A stretch of 33,351 nt of DNA. Source: a virus. Shown here piece by piece: positions 16,061 through 23,051 of the stretch. A model generated the notes under the pieces. It worked only from the letters and a program-made list of their open reading frames with translations. It did no database searches and had not been told where the DNA came from. The translations under genes and the position numbers were made by a program. The DNA lies in IMG/VR virus record IMGVR_UViG_3300039106_000453, positions 1 through 33,351 of that record. The stretch is one strand, 5' to 3'. Numbering within the stretch: position 1 is the first letter of the stretch; each line of letters starts with the position of its first letter.

Positions 16061-17828
16061 GTTTCTAGAAGTACTTGAAGATAATAATTTTTTAGAGGTT
16101 CCAGTAGATGCAAAAACATTTATTGAATCTCCAAATTATTTAGGTCAACCACCATTATCAAAAATACAATATGAAATTGTTGAAGCAATGAGTCAGATTT
16201 ATAAAAAAGAAGATTTAGAAAAACTTATGGGAACAGTAGAGGGAGCAAAATATTATGACAAATACACTAAAAACGAAATTATTCTACAACTTGGGAAGGG
16301 TAGTGGCAAAGACTTCACTTCAACTGTTGCTTGTGCCTATATTGTCTATAAGTTATTATGCCTTAAAGATCCCGCAAGGTATTTTGGCAAACCTTCGGGG
16401 GATGCTATTGACCTTATTAACGTCGCTATCAACGCACAACAAGCGAAAAACGTTTTCTTCAAAGGGTTCAAAACCAAAATAGAAAAGTCTCCTTGGTTTG
16501 CTGGTAAGTATAATGCCAAAGCAGATTCTGTTGAATTTGATCAATCGATTACAGTTTATTCTGGACACTCAGAAAGAGAGTCTCATGAGGGTTTAAACTT
16601 GTTGCTTGCAGTTCTTGATGAGATCTCTGGATTTGCTTCTGAAGTTGGAACTGGTAATGAACAAGGCAAGACTGCAGAAAATATTTATAAAGCGTTTCGT
16701 GGTTCTGTAGATTCTCGTTTTCCAGATCTTGGAAAGGTTGTTTTACTTTCTTTTCCAAGATATCCAGGAGATTTTATATCAGAAAAATATGATAGCGTAA
16801 TTGCTGAAAAAGAAATTGTTGAGAGAACTCATAAATTTATTTTAAATCCAGAATTAGGAGACACTCCAGACAATTCTTTTGAAATTTCTTGGGAAGAAGA
16901 TTATATTATTTCATACAAGTTTCCAGGAATTCTTGCATTAAAAAGACCAACGTGGGAAGTAAACCCAACTAGAGACATTGAAGATTTTAAACTTGCATTC
17001 TACACAGACTTAGGTGATGCAATGATGCGTTTTCTTTGTATGCCAACATTCTCATCTGATGCATTTTTTAAACAAAAAGATAAGTTAGTTAAATGTATGA
17101 CATTAAGAAATCCATTAGACTCTAATAAAAGGTTTGATGAATCTTTTAAACCAGATCCAGATAAAGTATATTATATACATGCAGACCTTGCACAAAAGCA
17201 TGATAAGTGTGCTGTTGCAATTGCACATGTTGATAAATGGGTTAACATACAGGTTATTAAAGATTATCAACAGGTTGCTCCAGTTGTAATTGTAGATGCC
17301 GTTGCATGGTGGGAGCCAAAAATTGAGGGGCCAGTAAACTTATCTGAAGTAAAGCAATGGATTATTAATTTAAGAAGACAAGGGTTTAATATTGGTGTTG
17401 TTTCATTTGATAGATGGCAATCTTTTGATATTCAAAATGAGTTAAAGGCTGTTGGAATGAGAACAGACACAGTTTCAGTTGCTAAAAAACATTATGAAGA
17501 TTTGGCAATGATGGTTTATGAAGAAAGAGTTGCAATGCCACAGATTGACTTATTGCTTCAAGAACTTTCTGAGTTAAAAATTATGAAAGGTAACAGAGTA
17601 GACCATCCACGTAAATCATCTAAAGACTTAGCAGATGCAGTTTGTGGTGCAGTTTATGGAGCAATTGCCCATACACAAAAAGATTTAAACTTAGAAATTG
17701 ATGTACATACTTGGGGTAGTGCTGCAAAAGAAAGAAATAGACAAGAGTTTCAACAAAGAGAAGAAAGACGTAATATGCAGATGCCAAAAGATGTTGAAGA
17801 GTTTTTAGGAAAGTTTAATTTACTGTAG
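16050..17828 (+). CDS. terL: Terminase large subunit
   Basis: A 592-residue packaging motor. The ATPase has Walker A G82-K-G-S-G-K87 and Walker B Asp190-Glu191 ('AVLDEIS'). The RNase H-like nuclease has Asp379 ('HADLAQKHD'), Asp454 ('SFDRWQS') and Asp526/Asp529 ('SKDLADAVCG'). Numbering is from ATG 16050. A TTG at 16041 with GAGGT 8 bases upstream is a serious alternative start adding three residues. Unlike most phages, no portal or capsid genes follow within the window; exported and accessory genes come next. Confidence 0.96.
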   Translation: MFNEFLEVLEDNNFLEVPVDAKTFIESPNYLGQPPLSKIQYEIVEAMSQIYKKEDLEKLMGTVEGAKYYDKYTKNEIILQLGKGSGKDFTSTVACAYIVYKLLCLKDPARYFGKPSGDAIDLINVAINAQQAKNVFFKGFKTKIEKSPWFAGKYNAKADSVEFDQSITVYSGHSERESHEGLNLLLAVLDEISGFASEVGTGNEQGKTAENIYKAFRGSVDSRFPDLGKVVLLSFPRYPGDFISEKYDSVIAEKEIVERTHKFILNPELGDTPDNSFEISWEEDYIISYKFPGILALKRPTWEVNPTRDIEDFKLAFYTDLGDAMMRFLCMPTFSSDAFFKQKDKLVKCMTLRNPLDSNKRFDESFKPDPDKVYYIHADLAQKHDKCAVAIAHVDKWVNIQVIKDYQQVAPVVIVDAVAWWEPKIEGPVNLSEVKQWIINLRRQGFNIGVVSFDRWQSFDIQNELKAVGMRTDTVSVAKKHYEDLAMMVYEERVAMPQIDLLLQELSELKIMKGNRVDHPRKSSKDLADAVCGAVYGAIAHTQKDLNLEIDVHTWGSAAKERNRQEFQQREERRNMQMPKDVEEFLGKFNLL

Positions 17829-17833
17829 TCGGT

Positions 17834-17863
17834 TTGACGCAGATTCTATATATCTGCTATAAT
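17834..17863 (+). promoter_or_regulatory. Strong sigma70-type promoter for the exported coiled-coil protein
   Basis: TTGACG at 17834-17839 and TATAAT at 17858-17863 are separated by 18 bases. A TG at 17855-17856 makes an extended -10. Transcription should start near 17870, just before a short inverted repeat, CCAA-CAGG-TTGG at 17874-17885, that could cap the mRNA. It is the best consensus promoter in the window. Confidence 0.8.
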
Positions 17864-17914
17864 AGAATTCTAGCCAACAGGTTGGATAAAAATATGAGAA
17901 ATAAGGAGAAATGG

Positions 17915-18946
17915 ATGAAATCATTCAATAAGATCGCCCTAACTGTGTCTGCAGCACTTTTGGGTTCAATGGCAGTAGTAGCGCCAGCACATGCTAACGT
18001 TCCTACAGTTGCAGTAACCGTTAATGCAGCAGTAGACAACGATGCTAACACAATCGCAGGTGCAGCAGTTGCTACAGTCCCTGCAGATAATAAGGTTGAG
18101 GCAGCAGATGCAGTTAAGTTTGCTCTCACAAACATTGTTGCAGGAACTTCTGTTGTAGTTACAACAGCAAAGGCCAGCGTAGTTTCAGCGCTTCATACTG
18201 CAACAGTTCCAGTAACATCAAAGTCTGGATCAAACACTCTTACTATTAATGTTGGTACTGGTACTACAGCAGAGTTTTTTGTTTATACAACAACTACTGA
18301 AGTTGGAACTGTAACAATTGTTAATGGCCCAAACACTCTTACATATTATGTAAAGGGTACAGCAGGTGCAGCATATAATCTTGATGCAACAGTCAAGTCT
18401 GATGTTAGCACTGCAAGCATTGTAGAAAATACAATTAAGATTACAGATGTTTTTGGTAATATTGTTGGTGGAACTACTCCAACAATTACTGTCATTGGTG
18501 CAACCATTGAGGCTGCTGCTACCGCATCTGATGCTACAACTGGTCTTTCAAAGTTTAGCGCTAAGTTCCCAGCAATTGCTGGTCAATCAGCAATCAGCAT
18601 TGCTCTTCCAGTAGTACCTACTGATGTAGAAGGTCTTGATGTTGCAAAGAAATCAACCGTTAAGTTTGTTACTGTTTCAGATCTTGCTTCTGAAGTGACA
18701 GCACTTAAGGCAGTTGCTGCAAAGGCTACTGAAGAACTTTCTGCAGAAAAGACTGCACATGCAAAGACAAAAGCAGAACTTGCTCAGGCTCTAGGTACTG
18801 TTGATCTTGTACAAAAGACTTCTGCAATGGCAAAGTCTACATTTGATGCAGAACTAGCAAAAGCAAAGGCTGACCTTGCAAAGGCACAGGCAGAACTTAA
18901 GGCTCTACAAAAGAAATATGCTTCTCTTCTAAAGAAAAAGAAGTAA
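17915..18946 (+). CDS. Exported protein with C-terminal coiled coil
   Basis: A 343-residue protein. ATG 17915 has AAGGAG 6 bases upstream and gives a textbook Sec signal peptide (residues 1-27, ending APAHA). An Ala/Thr/Val-rich beta region follows (about 28-250), then a heptad-rich coiled coil (about 254-335) and a Lys-rich end. It has its own promoter and terminator, so it is probably monocistronic and highly expressed. Codon use is richer in G+C than in neighbouring genes, as in abundant proteins. There is no cell-wall anchor. Virion proteins rarely carry Sec signals, so it probably coats or modifies the host envelope during infection. The family is not recognised. Confidence 0.75.
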   Translation: MKSFNKIALTVSAALLGSMAVVAPAHANVPTVAVTVNAAVDNDANTIAGAAVATVPADNKVEAADAVKFALTNIVAGTSVVVTTAKASVVSALHTATVPVTSKSGSNTLTINVGTGTTAEFFVYTTTTEVGTVTIVNGPNTLTYYVKGTAGAAYNLDATVKSDVSTASIVENTIKITDVFGNIVGGTTPTITVIGATIEAAATASDATTGLSKFSAKFPAIAGQSAISIALPVVPTDVEGLDVAKKSTVKFVTVSDLASEVTALKAVAAKATEELSAEKTAHAKTKAELAQALGTVDLVQKTSAMAKSTFDAELAKAKADLAKAQAELKALQKKYASLLKKKK

Positions 18947-18962
18947 ATAGTCCAACACTTAG

Positions 18963-18992
18963 GGCAGGGTAACATAAGTTCCCTGCCTTTTG
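18963..18992 (+). terminator. Rho-independent terminator
   Basis: GGCAGGG at 18963-18969 pairs perfectly with CCCTGCC at 18981-18987 across an 11-base loop, followed by TTTTG. It lies 17 bases after the exported protein's stop and isolates that unit from hsp20. Confidence 0.85.
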
Positions 18993-19001
18993 TGTTATAA
19001 T
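18993..19001 (+). promoter_or_regulatory. Extended -10 promoter of hsp20
   Basis: TGTTATAAT is a perfect extended -10 directly after the terminator. The expected transcription start is near 19008, giving a leader of about 50 bases. No good -35 is visible. The 9-mer is identical to the one at 20291. Confidence 0.6.
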
Positions 19002-19010
19002 AATATAGTA

Positions 19011-19056
19011 TCTGCCTAACGGGGATATAAATTAACTCGCTGAAAAGGAGAAAGAA
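19011..19056 (+). promoter_or_regulatory. Possible ROSE-like RNA thermometer in the hsp20 leader
   Basis: TCTGCCT at 19011-19017 can pair with the ribosome binding site AGGAGA at 19046-19051 as six base pairs with one bulged G. CGGG at 19020-19023 can pair with CTCG at 19036-19039 inside it. A bulged-G anti-Shine-Dalgarno of this kind is the hallmark of ROSE thermometers that control small heat-shock genes. The structure was built by hand, without free energies. Confidence 0.45.
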
Positions 19057-19473
19057 ATGGTAACAACGTTCGCTATGGATCTTTTTAAAGATCCTTTTTT
19101 TATTGGATTTAATCGGGAATTAGATAGATTAAACCAAGCACATTCAATTAATGCAGGTGGATTTCCACCATATGATCTACTTAAACTAGATGATGATAAT
19201 TATACTATCACTCTAGCAGTAGCAGGATTTAGCAAAGAAAGCCTTGATATTGCGGTAGATAAAGGAACATTAATTATCAAGGGAGAACAAACAACAGTAA
19301 CAGATGCAGAAGTATTACATAAAGGAATCGCTGCTCGTAAGTTTACTCGTTCATTTGCTCTTGGTGAATATATGGAAGTAACAACTGCTGATCTAACTGA
19401 TGGAATGTTGAATATTCAAGTTACACGTAATGTTCCAGAAGAAAAGAAACCGAAATCAATTAAAATCAAATAG
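19057..19473 (+). CDS. Small heat-shock protein (Hsp20/IbpA-like)
   Basis: A 138-residue ATP-independent chaperone. The N-terminal arm is short. The alpha-crystallin domain runs from about 38 to 125 with 'YTITLAVAGFSKESLDIAV', 'GTLIIKGEQ', 'KGIAARKFTRSFALGEYMEV' and 'DGMLNIQVTRNVPEEKKPKSI', an arrangement typical of IbpA. The C-terminal Ile-Lys-Ile fits the oligomerisation I-x-I motif. AAGGAG lies 6 bases before the ATG. Phage Hsp20 genes are known from cyanophages and may help virion assembly. It is likely transcribed from its own promoter. Confidence 0.93.
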   Translation: MVTTFAMDLFKDPFFIGFNRELDRLNQAHSINAGGFPPYDLLKLDDDNYTITLAVAGFSKESLDIAVDKGTLIIKGEQTTVTDAEVLHKGIAARKFTRSFALGEYMEVTTADLTDGMLNIQVTRNVPEEKKPKSIKIK

Positions 19474-19489
19474 GTAGTATAATATAATT

Positions 19490-19550
19490 CTGCACCCCGT
19501 CACTGGGGAGTCGCAGATTGACCTGAGTAAGTCGATAAACTGCTCATCTT
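19490..19550 (+). ncRNA. Candidate small structured RNA between convergent genes
   Basis: TATAAT at 19478-19483 is followed by TCTGC (19489-19493), CCCC-gtcact-GGGG (19495-19508) and GCAGA (19513-19517). These form a two-part hairpin with a perfect lower and upper stem. A second possible pairing, TGAG 19524-19527 with CTCA 19543-19546, is followed by TCTTTT. G+C content is clearly higher than around it, and no reading frame fits. It may instead be the 3' end of the hsp20 mRNA. No known RNA family was recognised. Confidence 0.4.
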
Positions 19551-19569
19551 TTAAATTAAAATACTTTTA

Positions 19570-20244
19570 TTATGAATTTCTTTTGATGTATATCTCATGA
19601 AACCCAAGATCATTTAAAACTATAGCATCAACAGACCAGTTCTGATTAAAATACAAAAATTCATTTACACTTTGAGATATTCCTACATGCACATCATAAT
19701 GAATGGCATCATAATTGATATAAGAAGTAAATCCTATAATCCCATTAATATTAATTAATTTAGAAAGATGTAATAAAAGATTTCTTATAAAAAATCTTTC
19801 CCATTCCATATCTACAAAGACAAAATCATATTTTTTATTTAAAGTAGGAACTATATCTTTTGCATCTCCTTTTATAGTGTTTATATTTGGGTGATAAGAA
19901 AATCTATCTTTTATATATTCTTCATGGGTTAATAAACTGTTTTTTGGAGCAGGATCCCCTGTTTCTCGAACGCCTTTAGCATTATTATATAAGTCTACAA
20001 GATCTGCACTTTTAGCATTTGTTATATCTATAAACATTTGAGCGCTTTGTCCATAGGCGACACCCAACTCTAAATATGATATATTTTTATTTAGGGTTTG
20101 TGCGTATTGATATCTTGAAGTAAACAGTTTTGCATTATTTAATTGATCTTGAGATATTGGGATTGTTCTCTCAATTTCATAATCTTGATATTTTTCTTCT
20201 TTATTATCTTTTAGTGGTCCTCTTACTACCTTATTTCTAGCCAT
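19570..20244 (-). CDS. Class I SAM-dependent methyltransferase
   Basis: A 224-residue enzyme on the reverse strand. Motif I is 'YLELGVAYGQSAQMF', followed by 'ADLVDLYNNA' for the ribose-binding acid, 'INTIKGDAKDIVP', and 'YDFVFVDMEWER' for motif IV. This is the order of the Methyltransf_24/CmcI-like group, whose members modify sugars and small molecules. It is the only plus-to-minus island between 1 and 31 kb and is read from its own promoter. Its substrate is unknown. With glycosyltransferases at the right end it could modify glycans. Confidence 0.75.
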   Translation of the reverse strand: MARNKVVRGPLKDNKEEKYQDYEIERTIPISQDQLNNAKLFTSRYQYAQTLNKNISYLELGVAYGQSAQMFIDITNAKSADLVDLYNNAKGVRETGDPAPKNSLLTHEEYIKDRFSYHPNINTIKGDAKDIVPTLNKKYDFVFVDMEWERFFIRNLLLHLSKLININGIIGFTSYINYDAIHYDVHVGISQSVNEFLYFNQNWSVDAIVLNDLGFHEIYIKRNS

Positions 20245-20251
20245 GATTAAA

Positions 20252-20260
20252 AGTATATCA
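20252..20260 (-). promoter_or_regulatory. Extended -10 promoter of the methyltransferase
   Basis: On the reverse strand TGATATACT lies exactly 7 bases before the ATG at 20244, so transcription should begin on or next to the start codon. No ribosome binding site is visible, which supports a leaderless mRNA. Confidence 0.5.
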
Positions 20261-20290
20261 TATACTTAAAATACTTCATTTTTAATATAA

Positions 20291-20327
20291 TGTTATAATA
20301 TACTAGTCAACAATGTTGACCCAGGAG
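20291..20327 (+). promoter_or_regulatory. Extended -10 promoter, 5' hairpin and RBS of the PA14 protein
   Basis: TGTTATAAT at 20291-20299 predicts a start near 20306. There GTCAAC-aat-GTTGAC (20306-20320) forms a perfect 6-bp hairpin at the 5' end of the mRNA. AGGAG at 20323-20327 follows, 8 bases before a CTG. A 5'-terminal hairpin commonly stabilises mRNA. Confidence 0.6.
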
Positions 20328-20335
20328 AAGGGAAA

Positions 20336-22504
20336 CTGAAAAAACTATTTAGAGCATTAATTGTTTTAGGCCTTGTCGTAGGGTCTTTACTTTTTGGGCA
20401 CTCAGACAAAGCCCATGCTACAGAAGGATTAACTGCTCAAGTTTATAATGTTCAGGGTCAAAATAATGCTCCATATATTCCACAAGGAGCCTCTCCAATA
20501 TTTACAACAACTGTATCAAATATTGATTTTCAATGGGGTGGTGGCGCAGTTGCAGGAAGTAATCGGTCAGAAGATGTAATAGTTCGGTATACAGGATCAA
20601 TCTTAAGCAATACTACACAAGATATATCATTTTATGCACCAGCAGATGATGGAGTAAGACTATACATTAATGGTGTTTTAATAATAAATGACTGGTATGA
20701 CAAAGGTGGAGGCGGAACCATAAGTGAGCCAGTATCTTTTACAGCAGGAGTAGCCAAAACTATAGAATTAATGTATTACGAAAATGGTGGAGGTGCTTGG
20801 GTTCAATTAAATTGGGATCAATCTGGATCTATGGATATTATTCCAGCATCAGCCTTTACATCTCAAGCAGCCCCAGTAGTAAATACAATAGGGGCTCCAA
20901 GAAATCTAACAGTTGTAGACGGGGAAACCTCAACAGTCTTAACCTGGGAAGCCCCAAACACTGGAAATATTCAACCAGAAAGATACGCTATAAGTTTTAC
21001 TACTCAGGGTCAAAATGGCTGGGGTATTCCAACTGGAAATGTTGGTGGCCCTAACTCCCTCAATACAACAATAACAATTAGCCACTCATTACTTGAAAGC
21101 CTAATGCCAAGTGGAACAGTTTGGTCATTTCATATTAGATCAGATAATGACACACTACCTTTGTATTCTGAAAACTCAAATGTGGTTACATTAAAAATTG
21201 GAAAGACTCAAGCAGAAAAAGATGCTGATGCAGCAGCAATATTAGCAGCACAACAAGAATTAGATAGGCAATCATCAGCAAATATTGCTGTATCTGCATA
21301 CGAGAGTCAAACAGTTACTACCTTACAAGAAGTATCAGTTGCAGAAGGTTTGAAATTATTAGCAGATAGTGCAACAGCCATTGTGTTGAATCAAAATGTA
21401 AAATCATCTTTGCAATCAAGAATTGATATAAAACAATCTACAGTTTCTTCAGCAAAGGCAGCATTGACACAAGCAAAACTTGAGGCAGATGCTGCAGCAT
21501 TGATAGCACAACAAGCAGCAGAAGCACAAGCAGAAGCAGCAAGGCAGGCTGCGATTGCAGCAGAGACTGCAAGAATAGCAGCAGAACAAGAGGCAGCAAG
21601 GCAGGCTGCTTTAGCAGCACAAGCAGAGGCTGATCGCATAGCAGCAGAAGAGGCTGCAGCCAAAGCCGAAGCAGATAGGATTGCTGCAGAAGAAGCAGCC
21701 GCTGCAGCAGAAGCAGATAGAATAAAGGCTGAGGAAGATGCTGAAAAAGCCAAGGCAGAGGCAGAAGCAAAGGCTGAAGAAGATGCAAAGGCTGAGGCTG
21801 AAAGATTAGAGGCAGAAGCAGAAGCAATAAGACAAGCAGAGGAAGATGCAAAGGCTGAAGCAGAAGCAAAGAAGGCTGAAGAAGAGGCTGCAAAACAAGC
21901 AGAAGAAGATGCTAAAGCAGAGGCTGAAGCAGAGGCTAAAGAATTAGAAGAAGAAAAGGTTGCAGAAGAAGAAGCAAAAGCAGAGGAAGAAGAATTAAAA
22001 GAAATACTTGAAGATGCCAAAGACGGGAAAGAATTAACTGAAGAACAAAAAGAAATTCTTGTTGAGACATTGCTTAAAGACCTTAAGCCTGGAGAATCTA
22101 TTTCAGCAGAACAGGTACAAGCATCTGGAGTTTCATATTCAGACCTTCCACCTGAAACACCAATTGAGATTCGTACAGACGAAAATGGAAATGCATTGGT
22201 TATTACTGCAGAAGTTGCTGCAAATATAGAACTTGTACAAGATCCAGGAGCATTGTTAGAGGCAGCATTTACTGATCCAGGAGCAGCACTAGCAGCACTG
22301 GGAAGTATTGGTGCTGATATGACTGAGGAAGAAAGAGAAGAAGCAACAGACATGGTTGTTGCTACAGTAGTTGCAGCAGGTGCAGCAATCAATGCAGCAG
22401 CCGTTGCAGCAGGAGGAGCCACAGGTGGTAGCACAGGTGGCGGAGGAAGTTCTGGTGGTGGCGGAGCCAACTCACCAGGTTCAAGAGGAGGAAGAAGATG
22501 GTAA
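20336..22504 (+). CDS. Exported PA14-FN3-coiled-coil surface protein with CTG start
   Basis: A 722-residue protein. The frame opens after a stop at 20288-20290. No ATG, GTG or TTG suits; CTG 20336 has AGGAG 8 bases upstream and gives a complete signal peptide (1-28, ending KAHA). The first in-frame ATG (20771) would cut into the PA14 domain. PA14, a carbohydrate-binding domain, spans about 31-165 with 'FYAPADDGVRLYINGVLI' and 'VQLNWDQSG'. FN3 spans about 187-288. A TolA-like Ala/Glu/Lys coiled coil covers 290-560, then an acidic region and a Gly/Ser-rich tail (about 695-722). It is probably displayed on or across the host cell wall. Function is unknown. Confidence 0.8.
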   Translation: MKKLFRALIVLGLVVGSLLFGHSDKAHATEGLTAQVYNVQGQNNAPYIPQGASPIFTTTVSNIDFQWGGGAVAGSNRSEDVIVRYTGSILSNTTQDISFYAPADDGVRLYINGVLIINDWYDKGGGGTISEPVSFTAGVAKTIELMYYENGGGAWVQLNWDQSGSMDIIPASAFTSQAAPVVNTIGAPRNLTVVDGETSTVLTWEAPNTGNIQPERYAISFTTQGQNGWGIPTGNVGGPNSLNTTITISHSLLESLMPSGTVWSFHIRSDNDTLPLYSENSNVVTLKIGKTQAEKDADAAAILAAQQELDRQSSANIAVSAYESQTVTTLQEVSVAEGLKLLADSATAIVLNQNVKSSLQSRIDIKQSTVSSAKAALTQAKLEADAAALIAQQAAEAQAEAARQAAIAAETARIAAEQEAARQAALAAQAEADRIAAEEAAAKAEADRIAAEEAAAAAEADRIKAEEDAEKAKAEAEAKAEEDAKAEAERLEAEAEAIRQAEEDAKAEAEAKKAEEEAAKQAEEDAKAEAEAEAKELEEEKVAEEEAKAEEEELKEILEDAKDGKELTEEQKEILVETLLKDLKPGESISAEQVQASGVSYSDLPPETPIEIRTDENGNALVITAEVAANIELVQDPGALLEAAFTDPGAALAALGSIGADMTEEEREEATDMVVATVVAAGAAINAAAVAAGGATGGSTGGGGSSGGGGANSPGSRGGRRW

Positions 22505-22680
22505 GAGTAATAAAAAATATCCTAAAAGATATGGTAGACCAAGCATGGACCCTTCTCGGTATGTTTATTGCTTGGGTTGTTCTGGACGGAAGTGCAAAGA
22601 CTATTGTTGGCTATGGAATTATGGCAACAACTACTCTTTGGATAATTACAAGTCCAATCAGAAATAAAAAGGAGGAATAA
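22498..22680 (+). CDS. Small two-span membrane protein (holin-like)
   Basis: A 60-residue protein whose start lies 7 bases inside the PA14 gene. Hydrophobic spans are at about 16-34 ('AWTLLGMFIAWVVLDG') and 36-53 ('TIVGYGIMATTTLWIITS'), with a charged C-terminus. Two spans, small size and adjacency to another small membrane protein and a CHAP endolysin 2 kb downstream suggest a lysis role. No family is firmly recognised. Confidence 0.55.
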   Translation: MVRVIKNILKDMVDQAWTLLGMFIAWVVLDGSAKTIVGYGIMATTTLWIITSPIRNKKEE

Positions 22681-22682
22681 AA

Positions 22683-22973
22683 ATGGCAAGAGTAAAGCAA
22701 GTTGAAGAGCCTACCCAAGTTGGATCTGGAGCAATTGCAAGCATTAATAATATTATTATGCGTATTATTGCAGTATTTGCAGCATCTGGTCTAAGTGTTA
22801 TTGGTGCAGGTGCCGTTGTAGGCATCAGCACTTTTCATGCAGTAGTTCTTGCTGGTACACTAGGAGTAGCCACAGTAGTTGAAAAACTGGCTCGTGGATT
22901 TCTGGATGACGGCAAACTTACCATTGAAGAAATCAATAATGCGTTTTCTGCAGTGGATAAAAAGGGCAAATAG
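22683..22973 (+). CDS. Putative holin
   Basis: A 96-residue protein with AAGGAGGAA just before the ATG. One or two hydrophobic segments cover about 25-66 ('IIAVFAASGLSVIGAGAVVG' and 'FHAVVLAGTLGVATVV'), then an amphipathic region 'LDDGKLTIEEINNAFSAV' resembling an EF-hand-like turn. Proteins of this look are common in actinophage lysis regions. It would permeabilise the membrane for the endolysin. The holin call is by resemblance and context. Confidence 0.6.
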   Translation: MARVKQVEEPTQVGSGAIASINNIIMRIIAVFAASGLSVIGAGAVVGISTFHAVVLAGTLGVATVVEKLARGFLDDGKLTIEEINNAFSAVDKKGK

Positions 22974-22993
22974 GACATCCTAATCTGGGTTAT

Positions 22994-23023
22994 TTGACAC
23001 TCATACCCCATTGATGGTACAAT
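22994..23023 (+). promoter_or_regulatory. Promoter of the proteasome-like gene
   Basis: TTGACA at 22994-22999 and TACAAT at 23018-23023 are 18 bases apart, and TGG before the -10 makes it extended. It predicts a start near 23030, inside the inverted repeat at 23003-23049. Confidence 0.75.
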
Positions 23024-23049
23024 TGATTTACGTGCTATCAAAGGGGTAT
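23003..23049 (+). repeat. 13-bp inverted repeat enclosing the promoter -10 and covering the RBS
   Basis: ATACCCCATTGAT (23003-23015) and ATCAAAGGGGTAT (23037-23049) are reverse complements at 12 of 13 positions with 21 bases between. The left arm lies in the -35/-10 spacer; the right arm contains the AAGGGG ribosome binding site before GTG 23052. It could be an operator or an RNA hairpin in read-through mRNA. Confidence 0.7.
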
Positions 23050-23051
23050 TT

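Noticed and set aside
19490-19517. Rho-independent terminator for hsp20
   Set aside because: The main hairpin is not followed by a T-run on either strand, so it was listed as a candidate structured RNA.
20771-20773. ATG as start of the PA14 protein
   Set aside because: It would cut the PA14 domain and lose the signal peptide, while the frame is open back to 20291 with RBS and promoter before CTG 20336.
21480-22010. Tandem DNA repeat in the coiled-coil region
   Set aside because: The similarity comes from repeated Ala/Glu/Lys codons with variable units; no fixed-period DNA repeat could be defined.
21391-22470. A 359-codon reverse-strand open frame rich in Ala and Ser
   Set aside because: It is the shadow of the Ala/Glu coiled-coil repeat on the plus strand, where GCA/GAA codons reverse to Ser/Ala codons. 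It has no RBS and lies wholly inside the PA14 protein gene.
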